Shown: positions 1 through 6,440, counted from the stretch's first letter. The stretch: DNA of 9,340 bases from Gaiellasilicea sp045403015 (GCA_045403015.1 JAXIPI010000401.1:1-9340); one strand, 5' to 3'. Numbers and translations are program-made. Notes: generated from the letters alone by a model not told the origin.

Positions 1-83
1 TAGCCCTCGCGCATCTTCTCGACCGGGAGGTCGAAGATCTCCGGCGGCAGGCGGCCGGGTCTAGTTCGCGGTGTTGTCGCCAT
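1..83 (-). CDS. Nicotinate phosphoribosyltransferase-like protein, N-terminal 27 codons only (cut by window edge)
   Basis: Only the first 27 codons and two bases are inside the window; the rest lies beyond the left edge. Translating leftwards from the ATG at 83-81 gives an open frame reading MATTPRTRPGRLPPEIFD and then LPVEKMREGY. The segment 'EIF(D/E)LPVEKMR-GYY' resembles the start of nicotinate/quinolinate phosphoribosyltransferase-family proteins (NAD salvage: nicotinate + PRPP to nicotinate mononucleotide), but this rests on memory of the family and about 20 informative residues. The gene overlaps the last 23 bases of the DUF1385 gene in a different frame. An internal ATG at the later MREGY is an alternative start, but the LPPEIFDLPVEK block before it looks conserved, so the ATG at 83 is preferred. 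A frame this short could be chance, so function is tentative. Confidence 0.55.
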   Translation of the reverse strand, partial: MATTPRTRPGRLPPEIFDLPVEKMREG

Positions 84-846
84 GCTCGAGCTCCAGACAC
101 GCCGCCAGCGCGGCTTCGGCGACTTCGAGCTGCTGAGGTGACGGCTCGGCTGTCGCGATCCGGTGCTGCAGCTCGTGGCCGGGGAACGCGAGCGCCTTCG
201 CGAGCGGGTGGCCGGGATGACGAGTCATCCAGGCGAAGACCTCGACCGCTGCGCCGACGGCGCCGACGGAGGTGACCGTCCGTGCCGGGCCGCGCAGGTG
301 GGCGGGTGCCCGGGCGGCCAGGATGTTCCCGGCTGCCGAGGCGATGATCAGCGGCCCGATCAGGTGCGAGCCGCAACGCTCGTGCTCCTTCGCGCGCTTC
401 TCGCCGTGCTCGTAGGTGCCGATCGAGACGTGCTCGGCTCCGTGGTACGCGGCGAGCTCGCCGCCGCGGAGCGCGAGGAGGGCCGGCGCGATCGAAAGCA
501 TCCCGGAGGCAAGCTCCCGAGCCACGGCGCCGAGCCTGGGTGACTGTCGCAGGGCTCGAACGGCGACGGCGCTTCCGAGCGTCGCCGTGAGCACCGCCGG
601 CCGTTCGAATGGAAGCCGCGCCTCGGGCAGCTTGCGCCGTAGGTCGGGGATCATCGCGAACGCCTCTGCGAGCCGCAGCGGTCCGCGCAGAAACGGCGTC
701 TGGATGCCAGGGGCGAACAGGCGCTTGCGGGCCGAAGCGACCTTGATCTCACCCGAGGTCGTGCGGATCGCGCAGGCCCACGCGCTCGGCCCGTGCACGA
801 GCACCCCGTTCGCGAGTGCCATACCGCCCAGGCGAATCTTGCTCAT
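61..846 (-). CDS. DUF1385 / YqhQ-type protein
   Basis: This 261-residue protein matches the DUF1385 family (B. subtilis YqhQ), whose biochemical role is not established; members are often labelled putative metal-dependent enzymes. Visible hallmarks in order are the N-terminal GGMALANGVLVHGP (residues 7-20), an RGPLRLAEAF block near 54-63, the central YHGAEH (134-139) followed by a tyrosine and the HERCGS block (155-160), which is the likely metal or catalytic centre, and a C-terminal LQHRIATAEPSPQQLEVAEAAL-type ending (226-247, written here as a description) common to the family. Hydrophobic stretches near 113-127, 162-178 and 191-205 suggest membrane association. It is shorter than YqhQ-type proteins of about 310 residues. 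The ATG at 846 overlaps the upstream aminotransferase stop as ATGA, and no strong ribosome site is seen, so translational coupling is likely. Family assignment is good; function is unknown. Confidence 0.88.
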   Translation of the reverse strand: MSKIRLGGMALANGVLVHGPSAWACAIRTTSGEIKVASARKRLFAPGIQTPFLRGPLRLAEAFAMIPDLRRKLPEARLPFERPAVLTATLGSAVAVRALRQSPRLGAVARELASGMLSIAPALLALRGGELAAYHGAEHVSIGTYEHGEKRAKEHERCGSHLIGPLIIASAAGNILAARAPAHLRGPARTVTSVGAVGAAVEVFAWMTRHPGHPLAKALAFPGHELQHRIATAEPSPQQLEVAEAALAACLELEHGDNTAN

Positions 847-1667
847 GCCGCCAGCGTAGCCCCAGCAGCCCGTCTGAGTGCGGCCTGCAGCTCATCGGCG
901 GCCGTGCCGCGGGCAATCGGGCCGCCGTCGAGCGCTGTGACGGGCATCACCTCGCGTACGGACGAAGAGGTAAAGGCCTCGTCGGCCGCTTGGAGCTCGT
1001 TCAAGTGGTACGTGCCCTCCTCGACCCCGTACCCCGCGGCGCCGGCGAGCTCGATCACCGTCGCCCGGGTGACGCCGGCGAGGATGCCGAGGTCGAGCGA
1101 GGGCGTGTAGAGCGTGCGTTCGCGCCGCCACCAGACGTTCGTCGTCGGGCCCTCCAGGACGATCCCGGACGCGTCCACGAAGACGGCATCGTCGGCGCCG
1201 CGGCGCCGCGCCTCGGCCTCAGCTGCCATGTTCACCGCGTAGCTCGTCGACTTGACGCCGGGCAGCATCCATGGCTCCTCCGCACGGATGCCGCGAAGCG
1301 AGATCAGCGCCTGGCCCCGCGCACGGAGGTCGTCGTAGTGGTCGGCCAGCTCGCTGACGAGTGCGAGTGCGGCCGGAGTCGGCGTCCAGATCAGGCGCAG
1401 CACCGAGTCGGGCGCGCCGGCGGCGTCGAGCGCCTGACGTGCGAGCTCGTCCAGCTCGAGCCTGTTCACCGCTGGCAGCCCGATGTGCTCGGCCGATGCG
1501 GCCAGCCGGTCGAGGTGCTCTGCCAGCTTGAAGGGCTTCCCGCCGTAGACCCGGATCGTCTCGAACGCTGCCCGGCCCCGGAGGAGCGCTTCGTCGTCGG
1601 CGCGCAGCACCGGCTCTTTCGGATCGACGACGCCGCGCCCGTTGACGGCCACGGCGAGCAGCGTCAC
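843..1667 (-). CDS. pabC: Class IV PLP aminotransferase, probable aminodeoxychorismate lyase (PabC-like)
   Basis: A 274-residue fold-type IV PLP enzyme. Hallmarks seen are GRAAFETIRVYGG (31-43), HLDRL (51-55), the PLP lysine K139 in the LPGVKSTSYAVN block, E172 in LEGPTTN, and the PLP-phosphate loop GILAGVTR (194-201). The family includes branched-chain and D-amino acid aminotransferases and aminodeoxychorismate lyase, which I cannot fully separate by eye. The position directly after pabB favours the lyase, which releases pyruvate from aminodeoxychorismate to give p-aminobenzoate for folate. The start is the GTG at 1667-1665, which overlaps the pabB stop as GTGA and has a GGGAG a few bases upstream. 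A longer reading from 1784 adds 39 low-complexity Arg/Gly-rich residues inside pabB and is rejected. The stop overlaps the next gene's ATG. Confidence 0.87.
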   Translation of the reverse strand: MTLLAVAVNGRGVVDPKEPVLRADDEALLRGRAAFETIRVYGGKPFKLAEHLDRLAASAEHIGLPAVNRLELDELARQALDAAGAPDSVLRLIWTPTPAALALVSELADHYDDLRARGQALISLRGIRAEEPWMLPGVKSTSYAVNMAAEAEARRRGADDAVFVDASGIVLEGPTTNVWWRRERTLYTPSLDLGILAGVTRATVIELAGAAGYGVEEGTYHLNELQAADEAFTSSSVREVMPVTALDGGPIARGTAADELQAALRRAAGATLAA

Positions 1668-2707
1668 CGTGCTCCCGCCTCGACCGGTGTGCCGACCGCT
1701 GCGAGCAGCGGCCGCGCCTTCGTCCACGACTCTTCGATCTCGGCCTCCGGCTCGGAATCCCAGACGATGCCCCCGCCGACCCACAGATGGATCCGCTCGT
1801 CGGCGACCGCGAAGGTACGGATCGTGAGCGCGAGCTCGAGGTCGCCGTTGCCGCGGACCGTCCCGAGTGCGCCCATCGAGGCGCCACGGCCGACGGGCTC
1901 GAGGGCAGCGATCAGATCGAGGGCGGCAATCTTCGGTGCGCCGGTCACGGAGCCGCCGGGGAAGGTCGCTGCGAGCAGGTCAGCAAGGTCGATGCCGCTC
2001 CTGAGCATTCCCTCGACCGTCGAGACGAGATGCGTCACCCCGGCCTGTTCCTGCTCCGCCATCAGTTCCGGCCAGCGGACGGAGCCGGGCTCGCAGACCC
2101 GGGAGAGGTCGTTTCGCTCGAGGTCGACGATCATCACGTGCTCGGCCGCGTCCTTCTCTCCCTCCACGTGCTCGCCGAGTGGCCGCGTCCCCTTGATCGG
2201 GCACGTCCAGACCCGCCGGCCGCTGCGAGCGAGGAAGAGCTCGGGTGAAGCGGAGACGATCGCCCAGCCGTCGCCGGCCAAGGTGCGAGGCCCAAAGCCG
2301 GCGAGCCGTGTCGCCAGTCCGCTGTGACCGCCCGAGAACGGCGCCGAGAGGTGCTGCACGAGATTGACCTGGTAGACGTCCCCGCGACCGATCGCGGCGC
2401 GCACCGCTTCCACCGCCTCCGCGTACTCCGCGTCGCTCCACGTCCGCTGCCACTCTCCGATCCGAACGTCCCCAACGGCCATGTCGGGGCCAGGACCCGG
2501 CGTGTCGCGGACGGCCACGGCCGCGAGGGGCAGGGGGCACGGCTCCGGCGGGGCGGGCGCCTTCGTGCGACGGAGCGGCTCGGAGAGGCCGTAGCCGAGA
2601 TAGAGGTCTGCTTCCAGGTCCTCGCCGCCCGGGCTGAAGAAGCCGTGCTCGCGGAGGTACGACTCGATCAGCTCGAACGCAGCGTCCGGCGAGCGCAGCT
2701 CGAGCAT
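1664..2707 (-). CDS. pabB: Chorismate-binding enzyme, aminodeoxychorismate synthase component I (PabB-type)
   Basis: A 347-residue member of the TrpE/PabB/isochorismate synthase fold. Motifs in order are GDVYQVNL (109-116), SPELFLAR (154-161), PIKGT (170-174), IVDLERNDL (193-201), GGSVTGAPK (251-259) and GGGIVWDS (311-318). The lysine in PIKGT (K172) is the feature that in the family marks PabB, where it acts as the nucleophile; anthranilate synthases normally have Ala there (PIAGT). That supports chorismate plus ammonia or glutamine to 4-amino-4-deoxychorismate. The protein is about 100 residues shorter than E. coli PabB. The missing part is the N-terminal region around the Trp-binding pocket. 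No PabA glutamine amidotransferase lies in the window, so one must be elsewhere. The ATG at 2707 follows the M20 stop by 2 bases and lacks a good Shine-Dalgarno site. Confidence 0.9.
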   Translation of the reverse strand: MLELRSPDAAFELIESYLREHGFFSPGGEDLEADLYLGYGLSEPLRRTKAPAPPEPCPLPLAAVAVRDTPGPGPDMAVGDVRIGEWQRTWSDAEYAEAVEAVRAAIGRGDVYQVNLVQHLSAPFSGGHSGLATRLAGFGPRTLAGDGWAIVSASPELFLARSGRRVWTCPIKGTRPLGEHVEGEKDAAEHVMIVDLERNDLSRVCEPGSVRWPELMAEQEQAGVTHLVSTVEGMLRSGIDLADLLAATFPGGSVTGAPKIAALDLIAALEPVGRGASMGALGTVRGNGDLELALTIRTFAVADERIHLWVGGGIVWDSEPEAEIEESWTKARPLLAAVGTPVEAGAR

Positions 2708-2709
2708 GG

Positions 2710-3993
2710 CTACGCCAGCGAGCGGGCGGCGGCGCGCAGGAACTCGACGCCGAGCCCCAGATCGTCGACGTGCGTCCGCTCGTCGGCCGAGTGGATCAAG
2801 CGAGAGGCCAGCTCGACGTCCATCGTCCGCAGCGGGAAGAAGCCGTACGCCACGGTTCCGAACGCCTCACGCAGCCAGTGCGAGTCGGTGAAACCCGCGC
2901 AGCAGAGCGGAGCGAGCTTCGCGCCCGGCTCCGTTTCGCTCACCCAGTCCGAGATCGCCGTCCAGAGCGGTGTGTCGAGCCGCGAGCGCGTCCCCCCAAA
3001 CTGCTCGATCGTCTCCAGATCGTACTCGCCGTCGCCGAGGATCTGGCGCATGAGCGGCTCGACGTCCTCCGGCGTCTGCCCGGGCAGGAGGCGCCGGTCG
3101 ACGACGAGCTCGCACGTGCCCGGGACGACGTTTCGGCGCTCGGACGCCTCGATCATCGTCGGCGAGAGGGTGAAGGAGAGCAGAGGCTCGATCGTCTCGA
3201 CCGCAAGCTGATCGACAGCAGCGAGGCGGGAGAGCACATCGGCCGGAGCGGGCTGCTCGCCCAGCACCGCGTCCAGGAAGCCGGCGACCTCGGGACTGAT
3301 CGAGGGCTCCGGCCGGTAGGCGGCGAGCCTCTCGATCAACGGGGCCGTTTTGACGAGGGCGTTGTCAGCGATCCCCGGCATCGAGGCATGGCCGCTGCGA
3401 CCGTGGACGACGACGCGGAACGGGGCGCTCATCTTCTCCGCCGTCGCGCAGAGGTAGAACGCGCGGCCCCCGAGCTCAACGCGCTCGCCGCCACCCTCGT
3501 TGATCGCGTAGTCGACGCGAACCGCATCGGGGTGCTCTTCGCAGAGCCACTGGAGCCCGAAGTTCTTGCCCACCTCTTCGTCTGCTGCCGCGATGAAGAC
3601 GAGGTCTCCCGGCGGCTTGAAGCCCTCGCGTGCAAGAGAGGCAATCGCCACGGCGCTCGCCGCGACCTGATTCTTCATGTCGAGCGCTCCCCGCCCCCAG
3701 ACGTGGTCGTCGGCCAGGTCGCCCGACCACGGATCGCGCGACCACTCGTCGGGATCGGCGACGACCGTGTCCGTGTGCGAGAGGAAGCAGAGCGACGGTC
3801 CGTCGCCGCCCCTGAGGCGCGCGACGAGGTTGGCCCGCTCCGGCGTGCGGGCAAACAGCTCGACCTCGACGCCGTTCGCCTCCAGATAGTCCCGCAAGAG
3901 CTCTGCGGCGATCGTCTCGTTCCCCGGCGGGTTGACGGTGTTCAGCCGCAGGAGCTGCTGGAGCAGGCCGACCGCCTCGTCCTGCAGGCTCAC
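2710..3993 (-). CDS. M20 family zinc metallopeptidase / amidohydrolase (ArgE/DapE/PM20D1-like)
   Basis: A 427-residue, probably cytosolic, di-zinc hydrolase of the M20 clan, which cleaves amide bonds of N-acyl amino acids or small peptides. Metal ligands by motif are H73 and D75 in LSHTDTV, the bridging D105 in GRGALDMKN, the catalytic and ligand pair E139-E140 in DEEVGKN, E166 in AINEGGG, and H401 in IHSADERTHVDD. The dimerisation (lid) domain insert is marked by VHGRSGHASMPG (197-207) near its start and runs to about residue 300. Length is normal for the family and all key residues are present, so it should be active. Substrate cannot be read from sequence. The GTG start at 3993 overlaps the TDO stop as GTGA, and its stop lies 2 bases before the pabB ATG, so it sits mid-operon between tryptophan cleavage and chorismate enzymes. 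Confidence 0.93.
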   Translation of the reverse strand: MSLQDEAVGLLQQLLRLNTVNPPGNETIAAELLRDYLEANGVEVELFARTPERANLVARLRGGDGPSLCFLSHTDTVVADPDEWSRDPWSGDLADDHVWGRGALDMKNQVAASAVAIASLAREGFKPPGDLVFIAAADEEVGKNFGLQWLCEEHPDAVRVDYAINEGGGERVELGGRAFYLCATAEKMSAPFRVVVHGRSGHASMPGIADNALVKTAPLIERLAAYRPEPSISPEVAGFLDAVLGEQPAPADVLSRLAAVDQLAVETIEPLLSFTLSPTMIEASERRNVVPGTCELVVDRRLLPGQTPEDVEPLMRQILGDGEYDLETIEQFGGTRSRLDTPLWTAISDWVSETEPGAKLAPLCCAGFTDSHWLREAFGTVAYGFFPLRTMDVELASRLIHSADERTHVDDLGLGVEFLRAAARSLA

Positions 3994-4706
3994 GCCTTCT
4001 GCTGCTCCTGCGAGAGCGCCGTCAGCTCGTTGCGGACGCGCCAGAGCTCCGGGAAGAAGACGTGATGGATCAAGCGGCCGAGCACCTCGACGGGCGTGCC
4101 CTGGGTGCCGACGACCGAGTCGCCGATCACGCGCGCCACGACCTTGTAGTGGCGGATCCGCCAGAAATTGATCCGCTCGTCCAGCTCGGTGAGCGCCTCG
4201 GCCAGCTGATAGAGCTCCTCGTGCTCGCGCCCATGCACGTACACGTCGACGAGCGAGAGGCCGGCCTGCTCGCGGAGCGCGTGAAAGGCCTGCCCGAGTG
4301 GGGGCGTGACCCGGCGGAGCTCACGCCAGCCCGGCGAATCGAAGCCGCTGCCGTGGCCGAGCACCTTCCGGATCTCCTGGTACTCCCAGGGGGACATGTG
4401 CTCCAGCATGTCGAGCTGCGATGTCGCATAGAGAAGGCACAGGGTGCTCCGGCGCAGGAGCCGCAGCGCGGCCGGGAGCTCGCCAGCACCGAGATGCTCG
4501 GTCGCCGCCTCGATGTCGTTCCAGGCCAGCTTCAGCCAGAGCTCTGACGACTGGTGCACGGTCTGGAAGAGCAGCTCATCGCGGTGAACCCACTCGTCCG
4601 GGGTCTTCTGGAGCGCGAGCAGGCTGACCGTGTTCAAGTAGCGCTCGTAGTCGCTTTCGCCCTCGCCGGCGAGGATCGGCTCCGAAAAGTCCTCGTGCGT
4701 CGCCAC
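3990..4706 (-). CDS. kynA: Compact tryptophan 2,3-dioxygenase family protein (heme)
   Basis: A 238-residue member of the heme-dependent TDO family, which oxidatively opens the indole ring of L-tryptophan to N-formylkynurenine. Residues matching characterised bacterial TDO are F47 and H51 in LLFQTVHQSSELWLK (46-60), Y109 and R113 in the EYQEIRKVLGHGSGFDS block (substrate carboxylate contact), the proximal heme ligand H186 in FWRIRHYKVVARVIG (181-195), and FFPELW (217-222). Two things are odd. The usual GTGGSSG substrate loop reads GTQGTPV here (200-206), and the stretch between the GFDS block and the heme histidine is several tens of residues shorter than in Xanthomonas TDO (about 298 residues overall). 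Substrate may therefore not be tryptophan. The start is the GTG at 4706. An ATG-started reading from 4778 would run antisense into rarA and adds Arg-rich sequence, so it is rejected. Confidence 0.88.
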   Translation of the reverse strand: MATHEDFSEPILAGEGESDYERYLNTVSLLALQKTPDEWVHRDELLFQTVHQSSELWLKLAWNDIEAATEHLGAGELPAALRLLRRSTLCLLYATSQLDMLEHMSPWEYQEIRKVLGHGSGFDSPGWRELRRVTPPLGQAFHALREQAGLSLVDVYVHGREHEELYQLAEALTELDERINFWRIRHYKVVARVIGDSVVGTQGTPVEVLGRLIHHVFFPELWRVRNELTALSQEQQKA

Positions 4707-4726
4707 GGCCTGAGCATACTGCTCGC
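4707..4726. promoter_or_regulatory. Candidate bidirectional promoter for the two divergent operons, possibly leaderless on both sides
   Basis: These 20 bases are all that separate the GTG of the TDO gene (minus) from the ATG of rarA (plus). They hold an inverted repeat GAGCA-TAC-TGCTC at 4712-4724. On the plus strand CATACT (4715-4720) resembles a -10 box and ends 6 bases before the rarA ATG. On the minus strand TATGCT (4718-4713) fits TANNNT and ends 6 bases before the TDO GTG. With usual -10 to start distances, both transcripts would begin at or next to the start codon. Neither gene has a convincing Shine-Dalgarno site, which agrees with leaderless mRNAs, common in Actinobacteria. No convincing -35 box is seen for either direction. 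The repeat could also be an operator. Confidence 0.5.
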
Positions 4727-6001
4727 ATGAGCGACCTCTTCGCGGATGCCGCGCGGGAGCGGACCGCCGAGCACGCACCGCTTGCGGTGCGCGTGCGGCC
4801 GCGCACCCTGGCCGAGCTCGTCGGCCAGCAACACGTGCTCGGGGAAGGCTCCGCGCTGCGTCGAGCGATCGAGGAGGACCGTCTCCGCTCGCTGATCCTC
4901 TACGGGCCGCCCGGCGTGGGGAAGACGACGCTGGCGAGGATCGTGGCCGTCGAGACAGGCGCGGCGTTCGAGGAGCTCTCAGCGGTGTCGGCCCGCGTGG
5001 ACGACGTGCGCGGCGTCATGCAGCGCGCACGTGACCGGCTTGGCGGGAACGGTCAGCGGACGATCCTCTTCCTCGACGAGATCCACCGCTTCAACAAGGC
5101 CCAGCAGGACGCTCTGCTGCCCGCGGTCGAGGAAGGCCTCGTGACGCTGATCGGAGCGACGACGGAGAACCCGTACTTCGAGGTCAACTCGGCGCTTCTC
5201 TCACGCTGCCAGGTCATCGAGCTGCAGTCGCTCTCCGACGAGGATCTGGGCGAGGTCGTCAGGCGAGGAGCGGCGGCGATCAGAGCCGAGATCCCGGCCG
5301 AGCTCGTGGAGGTGATCGCCCGCCGCGCCGGCGGCGACGCCCGTACGGCCCTGAGCACGGTGGAGCTGGCCTGGGAGACCGCACAGGCCGAGGGCGTCCC
5401 GCTCGAGGAGCGTCACATCGACGACGCTGCCCGCAAGCGCCCGCTCCGCTACGACAAGGGCGCCGACCAGCACTACGACTTCGTCTCGGCTTTCATCAAG
5501 TCGATGCGCGGCTCCGATCCTGACGCGTCCGTGTACTACCTCGCGTCGATGCTCGAGGGCGGCGAGGACCCGCGCTTCATCGTTCGGCGGATGGTGATCT
5601 TCGCGTCGGAGGACGTCGGCAACGCCGACCCTCGCGCGCTTCAGGTCGCCGTCGCGGCAGCACACGCGCTCGAGCACGTCGGCCTGCCGGAGGCGCAGCT
5701 AAACCTCTCGCAGGCCGCGATCTACCTCGCGAACGCTCCCAACTCCAAGGCGAGCGCGAATGCGATCTGGTCCGCGCGCGAAGAGGTGCAGAAGGGTGGG
5801 AACCTTCGCCCGCCCGCGATGCTCCGCGACACCCACTACGCCGGTGCGAAGAAGCTTGGCCACGGTGAGGGATACATCGATCCGCACACCGATCCGCGCG
5901 GGTCCGAGCTCGACTACCTGCCGGATGAGTTGAAGGGACGGCGGTACTATCGGCCTTCGGGCAACGGCGAGGAGGAACAGGATGATCGAGACCGGGAGTG
6001 A
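4727..6001 (+). CDS. rarA: Replication-associated recombination protein A (RarA/MgsA), AAA+ ATPase
   Basis: A 424-residue clamp-loader-related AAA+ ATPase of the RarA/MgsA/WRNIP1 family, which acts at stalled replication forks. Motifs are RPRTLAELVGQQH (24-36), Walker A GPPGVGKT (60-67), Walker B ILFLDEIHRF (113-122), sensor 1 GATTENP (143-149), arginine finger R160 in LLSRC, and sensor 2 around R206 in GGDARTAL. The C-terminal RarA domain carries FIKSMRGSDPDASVYYLA (256-273), FASEDVGNADP (292-302) and ANAPNSKASANAIW (335-348). Everything expected is present and length is normal. The ATG at 4727 has no Shine-Dalgarno site in the 20-base divergent gap. The last codons (GEEEQDDRDRE) overlap the start region of ahpE by 20 bases, and the Glu codons also form that gene's ribosome site. 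Confidence 0.97.
   Translation: MSDLFADAARERTAEHAPLAVRVRPRTLAELVGQQHVLGEGSALRRAIEEDRLRSLILYGPPGVGKTTLARIVAVETGAAFEELSAVSARVDDVRGVMQRARDRLGGNGQRTILFLDEIHRFNKAQQDALLPAVEEGLVTLIGATTENPYFEVNSALLSRCQVIELQSLSDEDLGEVVRRGAAAIRAEIPAELVEVIARRAGGDARTALSTVELAWETAQAEGVPLEERHIDDAARKRPLRYDKGADQHYDFVSAFIKSMRGSDPDASVYYLASMLEGGEDPRFIVRRMVIFASEDVGNADPRALQVAVAAAHALEHVGLPEAQLNLSQAAIYLANAPNSKASANAIWSAREEVQKGGNLRPPAMLRDTHYAGAKKLGHGEGYIDPHTDPRGSELDYLPDELKGRRYYRPSGNGEEEQDDRDRE
5971..5976 (+). promoter_or_regulatory. Strong Shine-Dalgarno site of the peroxiredoxin gene, inside the rarA coding end
   Basis: GGAGGA lies 5 bases before the ATG at 5982, preceded by another GA. It is the clearest ribosome site in the window and fixes the peroxiredoxin start inside the last 20 bases of rarA. 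The same bases encode the Glu-rich tail of RarA. Confidence 0.75.
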
Positions 6002-6440
6002 CGCGCCGGACTTCGACCTCAAGGTCGACAGCTCGACGCGTGTCCGCCTGGCCGACTTTCGTGGCCGCCGGAACGTCCTCCTCGTCTTCCATCCGTTCGC
6101 GTTCACGGCCGTTTGCGAGGAAGAGGCGCTCGACCTGCAGGAGAACCTGGCGGCGTTCGAGAGCGCCGAGACGGACGTGCTGCTCGTCTCCTGCGACTCC
6201 GCTCCGTCTCGCCAGGCCTGGAAGGCGAAGCTGGGACTCACGTACACCCTTCCCTCGGACTTTTGGCCGCACGGCGCGGCCGCACGCGCGTACGGCGTCT
6301 TCGACGAGAACGCGGGCGCGCCCATTCGGGGCACGTTCCTGATCGACAAGGACGGCGTCGTGGTCTGGAGCCTCGTCAACGACGCCGGCACCCGGCGCAG
6401 CGAGCTGACCACCGCGCCGCTCGCCGCAGCGGCCGAGTGA
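5982..6440 (+). CDS. ahpE: AhpE-type peroxiredoxin
   Basis: A 152-residue thioredoxin-fold peroxidase that reduces hydrogen peroxide, organic peroxides and peroxynitrite in the cytosol. The catalytic signature P38-x3-T42-x2-C45 is intact (HPFAFTAVCEEE), giving a peroxidatic cysteine at 45 as in Mycobacterium tuberculosis AhpE. R116 in PIRGTFLID matches the active-site arginine, and SDFWPHGAAARAYGVF (92-107) closely resembles AhpE. A second cysteine, C71, sits in LLVSCDSAP. M. tuberculosis AhpE is a 1-Cys enzyme, so C71 might serve as a resolving cysteine, but this is inference. Length is normal. Translation starts within the rarA end and the stop overlaps the hydrolase GTG as GTGA, so it lies in the middle of a coupled operon. 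Confidence 0.94.
   Translation: MIETGSDAPDFDLKVDSSTRVRLADFRGRRNVLLVFHPFAFTAVCEEEALDLQENLAAFESAETDVLLVSCDSAPSRQAWKAKLGLTYTLPSDFWPHGAAARAYGVFDENAGAPIRGTFLIDKDGVVVWSLVNDAGTRRSELTTAPLAAAAE

Noticed and set aside
1668..1784. Upstream extension of the aminotransferase to 1784
   Set aside because: The added 39 residues are Arg/Gly-rich out-of-frame pabB sequence; GTG 1667 overlaps the pabB stop and precedes the conserved first strand.
816..2327. Long plus-strand open frame of 503 codons opposite pabB and pabC
   Set aside because: It is Arg/Pro/Ser-rich with no recognisable motif, and the minus strand here carries two well-supported enzymes. GC-rich codon use keeps the antisense frame open.
2770..4065. 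Long plus-strand open frame of 431 codons opposite the M20 gene
   Set aside because: Composition is dominated by Arg, Leu, Glu and Asp as expected from antisense reading of GC-rich coding DNA; the M20 motifs on the minus strand are complete.
4707..4778. Upstream extension of the TDO gene to an ATG at 4778
   Set aside because: It would overlap rarA antisense by about 50 bases and adds an Arg-rich stretch unlike TDO N-termini; GTG 4706 leaves a proper divergent gap.
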